A stretch of DNA of 64,000 nucleotides from assembly GCF_040024445.1 (NCBI RefSeq), contig NZ_CP157276.1, positions 4,650,001-4,714,000 of the forward strand. The letters are read 5' to 3'. Position 1 is the first letter of the stretch; every line of letters starts with the position of its first letter. The notes under the pieces are model-generated. The model worked only from the letters and a program-made list of their open reading frames with translations, had not been told where the DNA came from and made no database searches. The position numbers were made by a program, and so were the translations under genes. Shown here piece by piece: positions 15,566 to 23,718 of the stretch. The stretch is from Prescottella soli (GTDB lineage: Bacteria > Actinomycetota > Actinomycetes > Mycobacteriales > Mycobacteriaceae).

Positions 15566-17086
15566 ATGTCGACACTGAGCGACCTGCTCGCCGAGCACAC
15601 CGACCTCCCCGGAAACGCGGTCGACCACCTGCAGCAGGTGGTGGGTGAATGGCAGCTGCTCGCGGACCTGTCCTTCGCCGACGTCCTGCTGTGGGTGGCG
15701 ACCGAGCGGCCCGACGACCCGAAGGGCGCCGCCGGATCCGATCCCCTCACCGTCGTGTGCGTCGCGCAGTGTCGCCCCACGACGGCGTCCACGGCGTTCC
15801 CGGACGACGCAGTCGGCTCCGTGGTCTCCGAATCGGAGCATCCTCAGGTCCTCAAGGCACTCCTCGACGGCGAGATCGTGACCGAGGTCGACCACTCGTG
15901 GCGCGGCGGGACACCGCTGCGCCGGGAGGCGGTCCCGGTGCGATGCGACGGCGAGGTGATCGCCGTCCTGAGCCGCGACACCAATCTGGCGCAGCAGCGG
16001 GCCCAGAGCCCGCTCGAGATCGCCTACCTCGACTGCGCGGCCGACCTGTGCCAGATGATCAGCGAGGGAACGTTTCCCAACCCGATTTCCCGCTCGGACA
16101 CCAATTCCAGTCCGCGGGCCGGGGACGGGTTCATCCGCCTCGATCCCGAGGGCCGCGTCGTGTACGCGAGCCCCAACGCGCTGTCGGCGTATCACCGGAT
16201 GGGGCTCAACACCGATCTGGTGGGTCAGGATCTCGCGTCCACGACCCGTGCGCTCATCACCGACCCGTTCGAGTCGAAGGAAGTCGCCGACTACATCAGC
16301 GGCACCCTGGCCGGCCGCCTCGGGCACCGCATGGAGGTGGAGGCCCGCGGTGCGATCGTGCTGCTGCGGGCACTCGTACTCAAGCCGCACGGCAAGATCG
16401 TCGGCGCCGCCGTCGTCATCCGTGACGTCACCGAGGTCAAGCGTCGCGATCGCGCCCTGCTCAGCAAGGACGCGACGATCCGCGAGATCCACCACCGGGT
16501 GAAGAACAACCTCCAGACGGTCGCCGCGCTGCTGCGCCTGCAGGCCCGCCGCACCGATAACGAGGAGGCGCGTTCGGCGCTCAGCGAGTCGGTCCGACGC
16601 GTCACGTCGATCGCGCTCGTCCACGAGACGCTGTCGATGTCGGTGGACGAGGAAGTGGACCTCGACGAGGTGGTCGATCGCCTCGTTCCGATCCTGGCCG
16701 ACGTCGCGTCGGTCAACATGCCTATCAAGATCAAGCGGGAGGGCAGCCTCGGCGTGTTCTCCGCCGAGCGCGCGACCCCGCTCGTGATGGTGCTCACCGA
16801 ATTGGTGCAGAACGCGATCGAGCACGCCTTCGATCCCGGTCAGCCGGGCACGGTGTACCTGCGAGCGGATCGCTCCGCCCGTTGGCTCGACGTCGTCATC
16901 CACGACGACGGGCGCGGATTGCCGGAAGGATTCAGCCTCGAGAAGTCCGATCGTCTCGGGCTGCAGATCGTGCGCACGCTCGTCGGCGCCGAACTCGGGG
17001 GATCGCTGGGCCTGCACCCGTCCGCGGACGGGGGCACGGACGCGGTGCTGCGCGTCCCGCTCGGCCGACGCGCACACCGGCCCTGA
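15566..17086 (+). CDS. pdtaS: Sensor histidine kinase PdtaS
   Basis: A 506-residue soluble kinase. An N-terminal GAF-type domain (about 1-150) is followed by a PAS domain (about 185-300) and a HisKA_2 phosphoacceptor helix with IREIHHRVKNNLQTVAALLRLQAR, then an HATPase_c domain ending with the NAIEHAFD N-box and the DDGRGLP G1 box. The family phosphorylates the ANTAR-type response regulator PdtaR, encoded elsewhere. In M. tuberculosis PdtaS (Rv3220c) responds to copper and nitric oxide. There is no transmembrane segment. A perfect hairpin follows. Confidence 0.93.
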   Translation: MSTLSDLLAEHTDLPGNAVDHLQQVVGEWQLLADLSFADVLLWVATERPDDPKGAAGSDPLTVVCVAQCRPTTASTAFPDDAVGSVVSESEHPQVLKALLDGEIVTEVDHSWRGGTPLRREAVPVRCDGEVIAVLSRDTNLAQQRAQSPLEIAYLDCAADLCQMISEGTFPNPISRSDTNSSPRAGDGFIRLDPEGRVVYASPNALSAYHRMGLNTDLVGQDLASTTRALITDPFESKEVADYISGTLAGRLGHRMEVEARGAIVLLRALVLKPHGKIVGAAVVIRDVTEVKRRDRALLSKDATIREIHHRVKNNLQTVAALLRLQARRTDNEEARSALSESVRRVTSIALVHETLSMSVDEEVDLDEVVDRLVPILADVASVNMPIKIKREGSLGVFSAERATPLVMVLTELVQNAIEHAFDPGQPGTVYLRADRSARWLDVVIHDDGRGLPEGFSLEKSDRLGLQIVRTLVGAELGGSLGLHPSADGGTDAVLRVPLGRRAHRP

Positions 17087-17123
17087 CCTCGACGAAACCC
17101 CGACATCCGGGCCCCGGATACGA

Positions 17124-17157
17124 CGAAGGCCCGGCACCGTGTGGTGCCGGGCCTTCG
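17124..17157. terminator. Perfect 15-bp hairpin between pdtaS and whiB1
   Basis: CGAAGGCCCGGCACC (17124-17138) and GGTGCCGGGCCTTCG (17143-17157) form a perfect stem with a GTGT tetraloop. It lies between the convergent pdtaS and whiB1 genes, so it is probably a shared bidirectional terminator. Confidence 0.85.
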
Positions 17158-17174
17158 CCGTGGTCTGTGAAGAC

Positions 17175-17429
17175 TCAGACTGCGGTGCGCGCGCGGGTGC
17201 GGGCGTTGCGGCGCTTGAGAGCGCGGCGCTCGTCCTCGCTCATGCCGCCCCAGACGCCGGCGTCCTGACCGGACTCGAGAGCCCACGACAGGCACTCCGC
17301 GGTCACGGGGCACCGGTTGCACACCACCTTGGCATCAGCGATCTGCGCGAGAGCCGGGCCGCTGTTTCCCACGGGGAAGAACAGTTCGGGGTCCTCGTCG
17401 CGGCAGATTGCCTTGTGGCGCCAGTCCAT
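17175..17429 (-). CDS. whiB1: WhiB1 iron-sulfur transcriptional regulator
   Basis: An 84-residue Wbl protein. The [4Fe-4S] ligands are Cys9, Cys37, Cys40 and Cys46, followed by the VWGGMSEDERRALKRR turn and a basic C-terminal tail that contacts DNA. M. tuberculosis WhiB1 (Rv3219) is essential, senses nitric oxide, and binds the housekeeping sigma factor. The ATG at 17429 (MDWRHKAIC) matches that start exactly. A CRP-type site lies ~100 bp upstream, agreeing with known cAMP-CRP control of mycobacterial whiB1. Confidence 0.96.
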   Translation of the reverse strand: MDWRHKAICRDEDPELFFPVGNSGPALAQIADAKVVCNRCPVTAECLSWALESGQDAGVWGGMSEDERRALKRRNARTRARTAV

Positions 17430-17746
17430 CCGTCTACTCCTTAACTGGGTGCGCCATGCACCGTTATGTATTCGCAAGTTCAGAGGTGCTTACTCCGGAA
17501 GTTTCAGCACTGTTACTTGTGAATGCTTTCACGAACCAGAGGGAAGTCAATAGAAATCGACTGCACCGTGGGGAAGCTCACTCGGTTAGGTTGCCCTATC
17601 TGGCCCGTCGTCCTTTCTACACCCACCTGGGGATTTGCGCACCCCATCTGGGCAAATTGGTCACCGTTCGTTGTCGAACGAGCGCTCGGACGGTCCCAAT
17701 CGGACGTTCGGTCCAGTGGGACGGAGGGGCTTCCGGGGGTTCGGGC
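17430..17746. other. Gene-free whiB1 upstream region
   Basis: A 317-bp non-coding stretch between whiB1 and the lipid kinase gene, visibly less GC-rich than its surroundings. It contains the CRP-type site at 17518-17533. Nothing else could be assigned: short open frames here have no coding character. It probably holds the whiB1 promoter and a long leader, and the terminal region of the lipid kinase transcript. Confidence 0.6.
17518..17533. promoter_or_regulatory. CRP (cAMP receptor protein) site upstream of whiB1
   Basis: TGTGA-ATGCTT-TCACG, one base short of the perfect TGTGA-N6-TCACA palindrome. It is centred about 96 bp upstream of the whiB1 ATG. In M. tuberculosis CRP (Rv3676) binds the whiB1 promoter, so the site is expected by homology. 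Confidence 0.75.
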
Positions 17747-18703
17747 TCAGTGCGCAGGCGGCGCGACGACGGTAAGGGCGTCGGGAACGGCGGTGAATGT
17801 CACATCGGTTCGGAGGCCGATATAGTCGCCGTCCATTTGAAGTCCGATCGGTGCACTCGCATGTATACGGATTTGTCGAACATCGTCGAATCGAATCAAT
17901 GAATGTGATTTCGGCGATAATCCGGCAGTAAGTAGTTGACGAACGACGCGCAAGCTGGCAAAGACGCGCATCGTGCGCATCGCGAAGAGGCCGAGCCCGG
18001 TGTCGAAGCTGGTGGCCGGATTCGTATGCACCTCACGCTTGTTCAGGTACGTCCACGGTGTCGAGTTCGACACGAAGGCGTAGTGCACGCCGTCGATCGG
18101 CTCCTGATCGGGGATTTCGATCGTCAGCGTCGGCTCCTCGCGCTTGGCGCGAAAGAAGGCGCGTACGGCGTGCCGGACGTAGCGCCCGGGGGTGACTGCC
18201 TGGCCGTTGCTGCGACCGTGGTCGACCGCTTCGCACACCTGGGCGTCGAGGCCCATTCCGGCATTGAACGTGAACCAGCGGTTGTCGCAGTGACCCAGCC
18301 CGATCGTCCGACGACGGCGCAGCGCGAGCAGCTCGATCAGTTGGTTCGTGGCGTCGATCGGGTCCGGGTCGATTCCGAGGGACCGGGCGAACACGTTCGC
18401 CGAGCCGCCCGGCACGACCGCGATCAGTGGGATCGGCCCGGCGGGAACGGACCGCATCGACTTGGGGTGCGGTTCGCCCAGCAGTCCGTTGATCACCTCG
18501 TTCACGGTGCCGTCGCCGCCGTGGACGATGATCAGCGTCACTCCGTCGATGCGTGCCTGCGCGGCCAGTTCCGCGGCGTGACCGCGGTGCGTCGTGTGCG
18601 CCACGGTCAACCGCACCCGGCTCGACAGGGCGTGTGCGAGGAGGTCGCGACCTGCGGGAGTGGTCGAGGTGGCGTTGGGGTTGACGATCAGCAGCGCGCG
18701 CAC
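17747..18703 (-). CDS. Diacylglycerol/lipid kinase family protein (DAGKc, YegS-like)
   Basis: A 318-residue lipid kinase-like protein. It starts MRALLIVNPNAT and has the nucleotide motif GGDGTVNEV with GGDGT at 62-66. The C-terminal beta-sandwich ends VAPPAH. It should phosphorylate diacylglycerol or a related lipid alcohol at the membrane. Rv3218 occupies the same place in M. tuberculosis. The ATG at 18703 is 45 bp from the divergent membrane-protein gene. Confidence 0.88.
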   Translation of the reverse strand: MRALLIVNPNATSTTPAGRDLLAHALSSRVRLTVAHTTHRGHAAELAAQARIDGVTLIIVHGGDGTVNEVINGLLGEPHPKSMRSVPAGPIPLIAVVPGGSANVFARSLGIDPDPIDATNQLIELLALRRRRTIGLGHCDNRWFTFNAGMGLDAQVCEAVDHGRSNGQAVTPGRYVRHAVRAFFRAKREEPTLTIEIPDQEPIDGVHYAFVSNSTPWTYLNKREVHTNPATSFDTGLGLFAMRTMRVFASLRVVRQLLTAGLSPKSHSLIRFDDVRQIRIHASAPIGLQMDGDYIGLRTDVTFTAVPDALTVVAPPAH

Positions 18704-18748
18704 GGGGCATCAGCCTAGCCGGGTCCTGTCGGTGTATAGGCTGGCTGC

Positions 18749-19177
18749 GTGTCGAACCAGCCTGCACCCGCCCCGACTCCCAGCACGGTCCGTCGAGCCG
18801 GCGCGCTCGTGGCGCTCGAGGGTGCGGCGGCCGTGGGTTTCGCGATCTTCCTGGTCGTGCGAGGTCTGCTCGGTTACGACCAGAGTGTGACCAGCGGCTA
18901 CGGCACAGCCCTGTGGTTCGCGATCCTCGGTGGTGCCGTGCTGGCCGCGGGCGTCGGTCTTGTCCTCGGGCAGCGGTGGGGGCGCACCATCGCGCTCATG
19001 GCGCAGCTGCTCCTGCTGCCCGTCACGTGGTACGTGCTCACGTCGCACCGGGTGCTCTGGGGCATCGTGCTCGGTGTCGTCGTCGTCTCCGCACTGGTGA
19101 TGTTGTTCGCGGGCAGCACATCTCGCTGGATGGCCGAGGGTTACGCCGCCCCCGACGCCCCCGCCGACGAGGAATGA
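18749..19177 (+). CDS. Four-helix conserved membrane protein (Rv3217c-like)
   Basis: A 142-residue integral membrane protein with hydrophobic segments near 18-40, 52-73, 78-97 and 102-123. An N-terminal Pro/Ala-rich tail and an acidic C-terminus lie outside the membrane part. There are no catalytic motifs. Position matches Rv3217c, also of unknown function. The start is GTG at 18749. The next gene is convergent, 13 bp beyond the stop. Confidence 0.8.
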   Translation: MSNQPAPAPTPSTVRRAGALVALEGAAAVGFAIFLVVRGLLGYDQSVTSGYGTALWFAILGGAVLAAGVGLVLGQRWGRTIALMAQLLLLPVTWYVLTSHRVLWGIVLGVVVVSALVMLFAGSTSRWMAEGYAAPDAPADEE

Positions 19178-19190
19178 ACCCCGGTACCCG

Positions 19191-19712
19191 TCACGGCACG
19201 CGGGTGGCGAGAGCCGCCAGCGCGTCGCCGCTGAGCCGGTAGGTCGTCCACTCGTCCTGTGCGACCGCGTCGAGCGATTCGTAGAACCCGATCGACGGTG
19301 TGTTCCAGTTCAGCACCGACCAGGCCAGACGCGTGTATCCCTTGGTGACGCATTCCTCGGCGAGGGTCGCCAACAGCGCCGTGCCGTAGCCGGCACCGCG
19401 ATGCTCGGGCGTGACGTACAGGTCCTCGAGGTAGATGCCGTGCACGCCGTCCCACGTCGAGAAGTTGCGGAACCAGATCGCCGTCCCGACGATCTTCGGG
19501 GCCGGGTCGTCGGCCGACGTGACCTCGACGACGTGTGCGAAGACCGCGGGCTCGGGACCGAACAGGGCGTCCTCGATCTGCGCGGGCACCACCGTGCACT
19601 CGTGCCGCGCCTTCTCGTACTCGGCGAGTTCGTAGATCAGGCCGGTGATCGCGGCGGAGTCGGCGGGGGTCGCGCGGCGGATGGTCGCGGTCTTCTCGGA
19701 AGCGGAGTTCAC
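19191..19712 (-). CDS. GNAT N-acetyltransferase
   Basis: A 173-residue GNAT protein: IRRATPADSAAI at the start, the acetyl-CoA pyrophosphate loop EHRGAGYGTALL near 120, and NWNTPSIGFYESLDA at the end, the pattern of diamine/polyamine-type acetyltransferases (SAT family). Substrate unknown. GTG 19712 overlaps the stop of the upstream phosphatase gene by four bases (GTGA), so the two are coupled. M. tuberculosis has Rv3216 here; the isochorismate synthase gene Rv3215 that lies next to it there is absent. Confidence 0.88.
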   Translation of the reverse strand: MNSASEKTATIRRATPADSAAITGLIYELAEYEKARHECTVVPAQIEDALFGPEPAVFAHVVEVTSADDPAPKIVGTAIWFRNFSTWDGVHGIYLEDLYVTPEHRGAGYGTALLATLAEECVTKGYTRLAWSVLNWNTPSIGFYESLDAVAQDEWTTYRLSGDALAALATRVP

Positions 19713-20311
19713 TCGATACCTACTTTCGGGGCCACATTGTGGGTGACGATTGCGCGGAACCCGTGCTCGTAGCTCAGGACCGTGTGGGCGGCGGGGGAGA
19801 GGAGGACGCGCCGACCCTCGGACACCGGCTGTTCGATCCACCGGGCGATCACGGCGCGGAAGAAGTGGCCGTGTCCCACCAGCACGACGTCCCGGTCCGC
19901 GAGGGCGGCCTCGCACGTGTGCACCACCATGTCGGCGCGGGAGGTCACCATGTCGTGGGTCTCGCCGCCCGGGCACGGATGGGTCCACACCGTCCAGTGC
20001 GGAATCCGTTCGCGGATCTCGGGGGTGGTCAGGCCCTCGAGCTCGCCGTAGTCCCACTCCGTGAGGGCGTCCCACCGGTGATCGCCGGTCAGCCCGGCGA
20101 GCTCCGCGGTGACGTGGGCCCGTCGACGAGGGCTGGTGACCACCAGCGGGTCGCGCAGGTCGAGCGCGGACAACAGTGCACCGGCCGCGCGTGCCTGTTC
20201 GGCGCCGAGCTCGGTGAGAGGGACCTCGGTGGTGCTGGTGTGCCGGCCCAGCCGGGCCCACTCGGTCTCCCCGTGTCGGAGCAGGACGAGCCGGCGGTCG
20301 GGTGAGGTCAT
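19709..20311 (-). CDS. Histidine phosphatase family protein (Rv3214/Gpm2-like acid phosphatase)
   Basis: A 200-residue histidine phosphatase with the catalytic LLRHGETEW motif near residue 10 and the second His in VLVGHGHFFRA. The M. tuberculosis homologue Rv3214 was named Gpm2 but behaves as a broad acid phosphatase rather than a mutase. The ATG is at 20311. It is divergent from the ParA-like gene (66-bp spacer) and overlaps the GNAT start. Confidence 0.9.
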   Translation of the reverse strand: MTSPDRRLVLLRHGETEWARLGRHTSTTEVPLTELGAEQARAAGALLSALDLRDPLVVTSPRRRAHVTAELAGLTGDHRWDALTEWDYGELEGLTTPEIRERIPHWTVWTHPCPGGETHDMVTSRADMVVHTCEAALADRDVVLVGHGHFFRAVIARWIEQPVSEGRRVLLSPAAHTVLSYEHGFRAIVTHNVAPKVGIE

Positions 20312-20377
20312 GGACTCATCATGCCGGGCGTAGCGGAATCCTCGCGCTCGGGCCTCGAGTACGCAAGGATCTAGGCC

Positions 20378-21181
20378 GTGACGACGGTACTGGCTGTAGC
20401 GAATCAAAAGGGTGGGGTGGCCAAGACCACGACGGTCGCGTCGCTGGGGGCGGCGCTCGTCGACCTCGGTCAGCGGGTGTTGGTGGTGGACCTCGATCCG
20501 CAGGGGTGTCTGACATTCTCGTTGGGGCACAACCCCGATCGGCTCGAGAAGTCGGTGCACGACGTGCTCGCGGGGGACGTTCCGGCGCAGGACGTGCTGC
20601 TCGGGACGGACGAGGGCGTGACACTGCTGCCCGCGACGATCGACCTCGCGGGCTCGGAGGCGCTGTTGCTGATGCGCCCGGGCCGGGAGTTCGCGCTCAA
20701 GCGGGCCCTCGCGCCGCTGCTCGACGACTTCGACGTGATCGTCATCGACTGCCCGCCGTCCCTGGGTGTACTGACACTCAACGGGCTCACCGCCGCCCGG
20801 CAGGTGCTGGTGCCGCTGCAGTGCGAGACGCTGGCGCACCGCGGTGTCGGTCAACTGCTGCGCACCGTCTCCGAGGTCCAGCAGATCACCAATCCCGACC
20901 TCGTGCTGCTGGGGGCGCTGCCGACGCTGTACGACGCGCGAACGACCCACAGCCGCGACGTCCTGTCCGACGTCTCGGACCGCTACGACCTGCCGGTTCT
21001 CGCCCCGCCGATCCCACGGACCGTCCGCTTCGCCGAGGCGTCGGCGTCCGGTGCCACGGTGCTCGCGGGTCGCAAGAACAAGGGTGCCGAGGCGTACCGT
21101 GAACTGGCGCACCATCTTTCGGCCCACTGGACCGGGGGTGCCGACCTCGTCACGTTCTCGCCCTACGAGGGGACGGCCTGA
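20378..21181 (+). CDS. ParA/Soj-family ATPase (Rv3213c-like)
   Basis: A 267-residue deviant Walker ATPase. The P-loop reads KGGVAKTT (11-18), followed by VVDLDPQG and the IDCPPSLG motif. There is no ParB partner or parS-like repeat nearby, so this is an orphan chromosomal homologue rather than the origin-proximal ParA. Rv3213c has the same position. The start is GTG 20378. It ends 12 bp from the convergent M20 gene. Confidence 0.9.
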   Translation: MTTVLAVANQKGGVAKTTTVASLGAALVDLGQRVLVVDLDPQGCLTFSLGHNPDRLEKSVHDVLAGDVPAQDVLLGTDEGVTLLPATIDLAGSEALLLMRPGREFALKRALAPLLDDFDVIVIDCPPSLGVLTLNGLTAARQVLVPLQCETLAHRGVGQLLRTVSEVQQITNPDLVLLGALPTLYDARTTHSRDVLSDVSDRYDLPVLAPPIPRTVRFAEASASGATVLAGRKNKGAEAYRELAHHLSAHWTGGADLVTFSPYEGTA

Positions 21182-21193
21182 TCGGGCTGTTCG

Positions 21194-22429
21194 TCAGCTC
21201 AGCCATTCCCGGGCCGCGGTCACCAGCGCGGTGACCCCGGTCGTGATCGTGGGTTCGATCACGGGGGCGTAGTACGGCGAATGGTTGGGTGGCAGGTCCG
21301 GGGTAGTTCCGTCAGCCGCCGCCTTCGCGAAGATCTCCGGGTCCGCGCCACCGAGGATCCAGTAACAGATCGGGGCGCTCGCCGCGGTCGCGAACACTCC
21401 GACGTCCTCGCTGGCCGGACCGGCACCGGGATCGATCACGTTGTCGTCGCCGAACCGGCGACGGAAGGCCGCCACTGTTCGGGCGACCGCGTCGACGTCG
21501 TTGACCAGGACGGGAAACGAATCGATCGGCGTGATCTCCGGCGGGCGAGGGGCGTTCGACGCCGCGGCCTCCGCCTCGACGATTCGGGTGATCGTGTCGA
21601 GGACGCGGGCGCGCACCCCCGCGTCGTAGGTGCGGATGTTGAGCTTCAGTTCGGCGTGGTCCGGAATCACGTTCGCCTTGGTGCCGGCCTGCATCGCACC
21701 GACCGTGAGTACGACCGTCTCGGTCGCTGCGACGGTGCGCGAGACCACGGTCTGCAGGCGCAGGACCGTCGCGGCCGCCATGACCACCGGGTCGACCGCG
21801 AGCTCGGGCATCGACCCGTGCGAGCCGGTGCCGTGCAGGAGGACCCTCAGCGAGTCCGCGCCGGCGAACGCGGCGCCGGGGTGGGCCGCGAGCATGCCGG
21901 CGGGCAGAGGAGCGACGTGCTGGCCGAGTACGACGTCGGGTCTGCCGAACCGCCCGAACAGATTGTCGTCGACCATCGCCTGCGCCCCGGAGCCGAGTTC
22001 CTCGGCGGGCTGGAACACCGCCATCACGGTGCCCGACCACGAGGCCTTCTCGTCCACCAGCACCTCGAGTGCGCCCAGCAGGCATGTCACGTGCATGTCG
22101 TGTCCGCACGCGTGCGCGACCGGAACGTCCTTGCCGTCGGAGTCGGCTGCGCGAATCGTGCTGGCGTAGGGGAGTGCCGTCTTCTCCTCGACCGGTAGCG
22201 CGTCCATGTCGGCGCGCAGGAGAACCGTGGGGCCGTCACCGTTGCGGATCAGGCCCACCACTCCGGTGCCGCCGACACCGGTCGTCGTGTCGACGCCCAG
22301 TTCGCCGAGTTTGGCGGCGATCCGTTCCGCGGTGCGGGTCTCCGCGAACGACAATTCCGGATGCCGGTGCAGATCGCGGTAGAAGTCGGCGAGCCACGCC
22401 GGACCGGGGGAGGAGTCGCTGAGGGCCAT
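21194..22429 (-). CDS. M20 family amidohydrolase/carboxypeptidase (hippurate hydrolase type)
   Basis: A 411-residue M20D peptidase. Metal and catalytic motifs: LLRADMDALPV, HACGHDMH, AEELGSGA and a late HSPYYAPV. The lid domain lies between residues ~190 and 300. The family removes acyl or aminoacyl groups from N-acyl amino acids. Substrate unknown. The gene interrupts the remembered Rv3213c-Rv3212 order. Confidence 0.88.
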   Translation of the reverse strand: MALSDSSPGPAWLADFYRDLHRHPELSFAETRTAERIAAKLGELGVDTTTGVGGTGVVGLIRNGDGPTVLLRADMDALPVEEKTALPYASTIRAADSDGKDVPVAHACGHDMHVTCLLGALEVLVDEKASWSGTVMAVFQPAEELGSGAQAMVDDNLFGRFGRPDVVLGQHVAPLPAGMLAAHPGAAFAGADSLRVLLHGTGSHGSMPELAVDPVVMAAATVLRLQTVVSRTVAATETVVLTVGAMQAGTKANVIPDHAELKLNIRTYDAGVRARVLDTITRIVEAEAAASNAPRPPEITPIDSFPVLVNDVDAVARTVAAFRRRFGDDNVIDPGAGPASEDVGVFATAASAPICYWILGGADPEIFAKAAADGTTPDLPPNHSPYYAPVIEPTITTGVTALVTAAREWLS

Positions 22430-22489
22430 GATGCAACCTCGATCGGTCGGAGACAGTCCGAGCCTCAGCGTAATGGCGTGCCGTCCGCG

Positions 22490-23698
22490 TTAGCGGAGGG
22501 CGACCACCTCGTCGCTGCGCTGCTCGAGCACGACGTCGCCGACCACGGACGTCGCGATCGGTGCGACGGCGGTGTCGCGGGTGACGGGGATCCGACGCTG
22601 CTCCGCGCCGGTCGCGGGGTCGAGGACCGCGACGCCGTCGGGCACCGGCACCAGCAGCGATCCCGCCATGATCGCGCCGGGACCCAGCGCCCCGGAGATC
22701 GTCCAGCGCGGCGCGAGTTCACTCGTGGACAGCGCGATCAACTCGCTGCCGGTCCACCACGTGAACACCGAACCGTTGCGGGCCGCGGTCGCCTCGGCGC
22801 TGACGGGACCGGCCAACGGATACGACGCCAGTTCGCTGGCCGTGCCGTCGTAGACGGCGATGCGCGGTCCGGACGTCGGGCCGGGCGGCAGATACACCGC
22901 CGTGCGGTCGCCGGACGCCGCGATGAGCCGGGTGCCGGGCGCGCTCGCGGCGCCGACGAGACTGGACCCGAACTCCTTCGGCTCCTGATTGTCCTTCGGG
23001 ACGACGTCGAGCACGCTGAGGCGGTCGCCGGCCTCGCCGGGGCAGCGCATCAGCACCGAGACCCGGGTGCCACCAGCCGCCGCGGACGACAACTCGCACC
23101 CGCTGCGCGGCTGCTTGCCCGGATTGATCGGGGCGTCGACCCGTCCGAATTCGAGGGTGCGCACCAGATCCGAGCGCCACACCTCCATGCGCTCCGAACC
23201 ACGGGAGACGACATACGTGCCGTCGTAGGACAGCGTCACGGCGTCGTCCGCGTCGCTCGATCGCTGAGCCCTGCGTTCGCCCGTCGCCCCGTCGAGCTGG
23301 GTGACCTGACTGCACCCGCGCTGGTCGCGGTAGACGGCCACCACCGTGTTCCACGCGCCGATGGCCCCACACAGCGGCATGTCCCGCTGGTAGCGCCACA
23401 GTTCGACGCCGGTCGACGGGTCGCGACCGGTCACGGTGCCGCCGTCGGCCGTCGCGACGGCCCCGCCGGCGACGACGGGGGCGGTCGTGACGGGGCTGTC
23501 GGCGCGCCAGATCTCGTTCAGGGTCTCCGGCACCGACAGCGCCGTACTCGCTTCCGGCGCAGGCGTATCCGCGGTCACGGAGGTGGTGCCCCGAGCGTCG
23601 CTGCGTATCCAGATCACGGTCACGGCGACCGCGACGACGATCGCGATGATCGCGGCGACCGCAACGTCCAGACGGGTACGACGCTCGGGTGCCAGCAC
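22490..23698 (-). CDS. Membrane-anchored beta-propeller protein (Rv3212-like)
   Basis: A 402-residue protein: an N-terminal cytoplasmic stub, one transmembrane helix (about 10-31), then an extracytoplasmic PQQ/WD-like beta-propeller with repeated blade endings such as GRDPSTGVELWRY and VLDPATGAEQRR. No enzyme motif is visible. It is probably a surface-exposed scaffold. Rv3212 matches by place and layout. GTG 23698 is selected; it is 20 bp downstream of the helicase stop on the same strand. Confidence 0.8.
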   Translation of the reverse strand: MLAPERRTRLDVAVAAIIAIVVAVAVTVIWIRSDARGTTSVTADTPAPEASTALSVPETLNEIWRADSPVTTAPVVAGGAVATADGGTVTGRDPSTGVELWRYQRDMPLCGAIGAWNTVVAVYRDQRGCSQVTQLDGATGERRAQRSSDADDAVTLSYDGTYVVSRGSERMEVWRSDLVRTLEFGRVDAPINPGKQPRSGCELSSAAAGGTRVSVLMRCPGEAGDRLSVLDVVPKDNQEPKEFGSSLVGAASAPGTRLIAASGDRTAVYLPPGPTSGPRIAVYDGTASELASYPLAGPVSAEATAARNGSVFTWWTGSELIALSTSELAPRWTISGALGPGAIMAGSLLVPVPDGVAVLDPATGAEQRRIPVTRDTAVAPIATSVVGDVVLEQRSDEVVALR

Positions 23699-23718
23699 AG
23701 CTCGCAGACTACCCGGAG

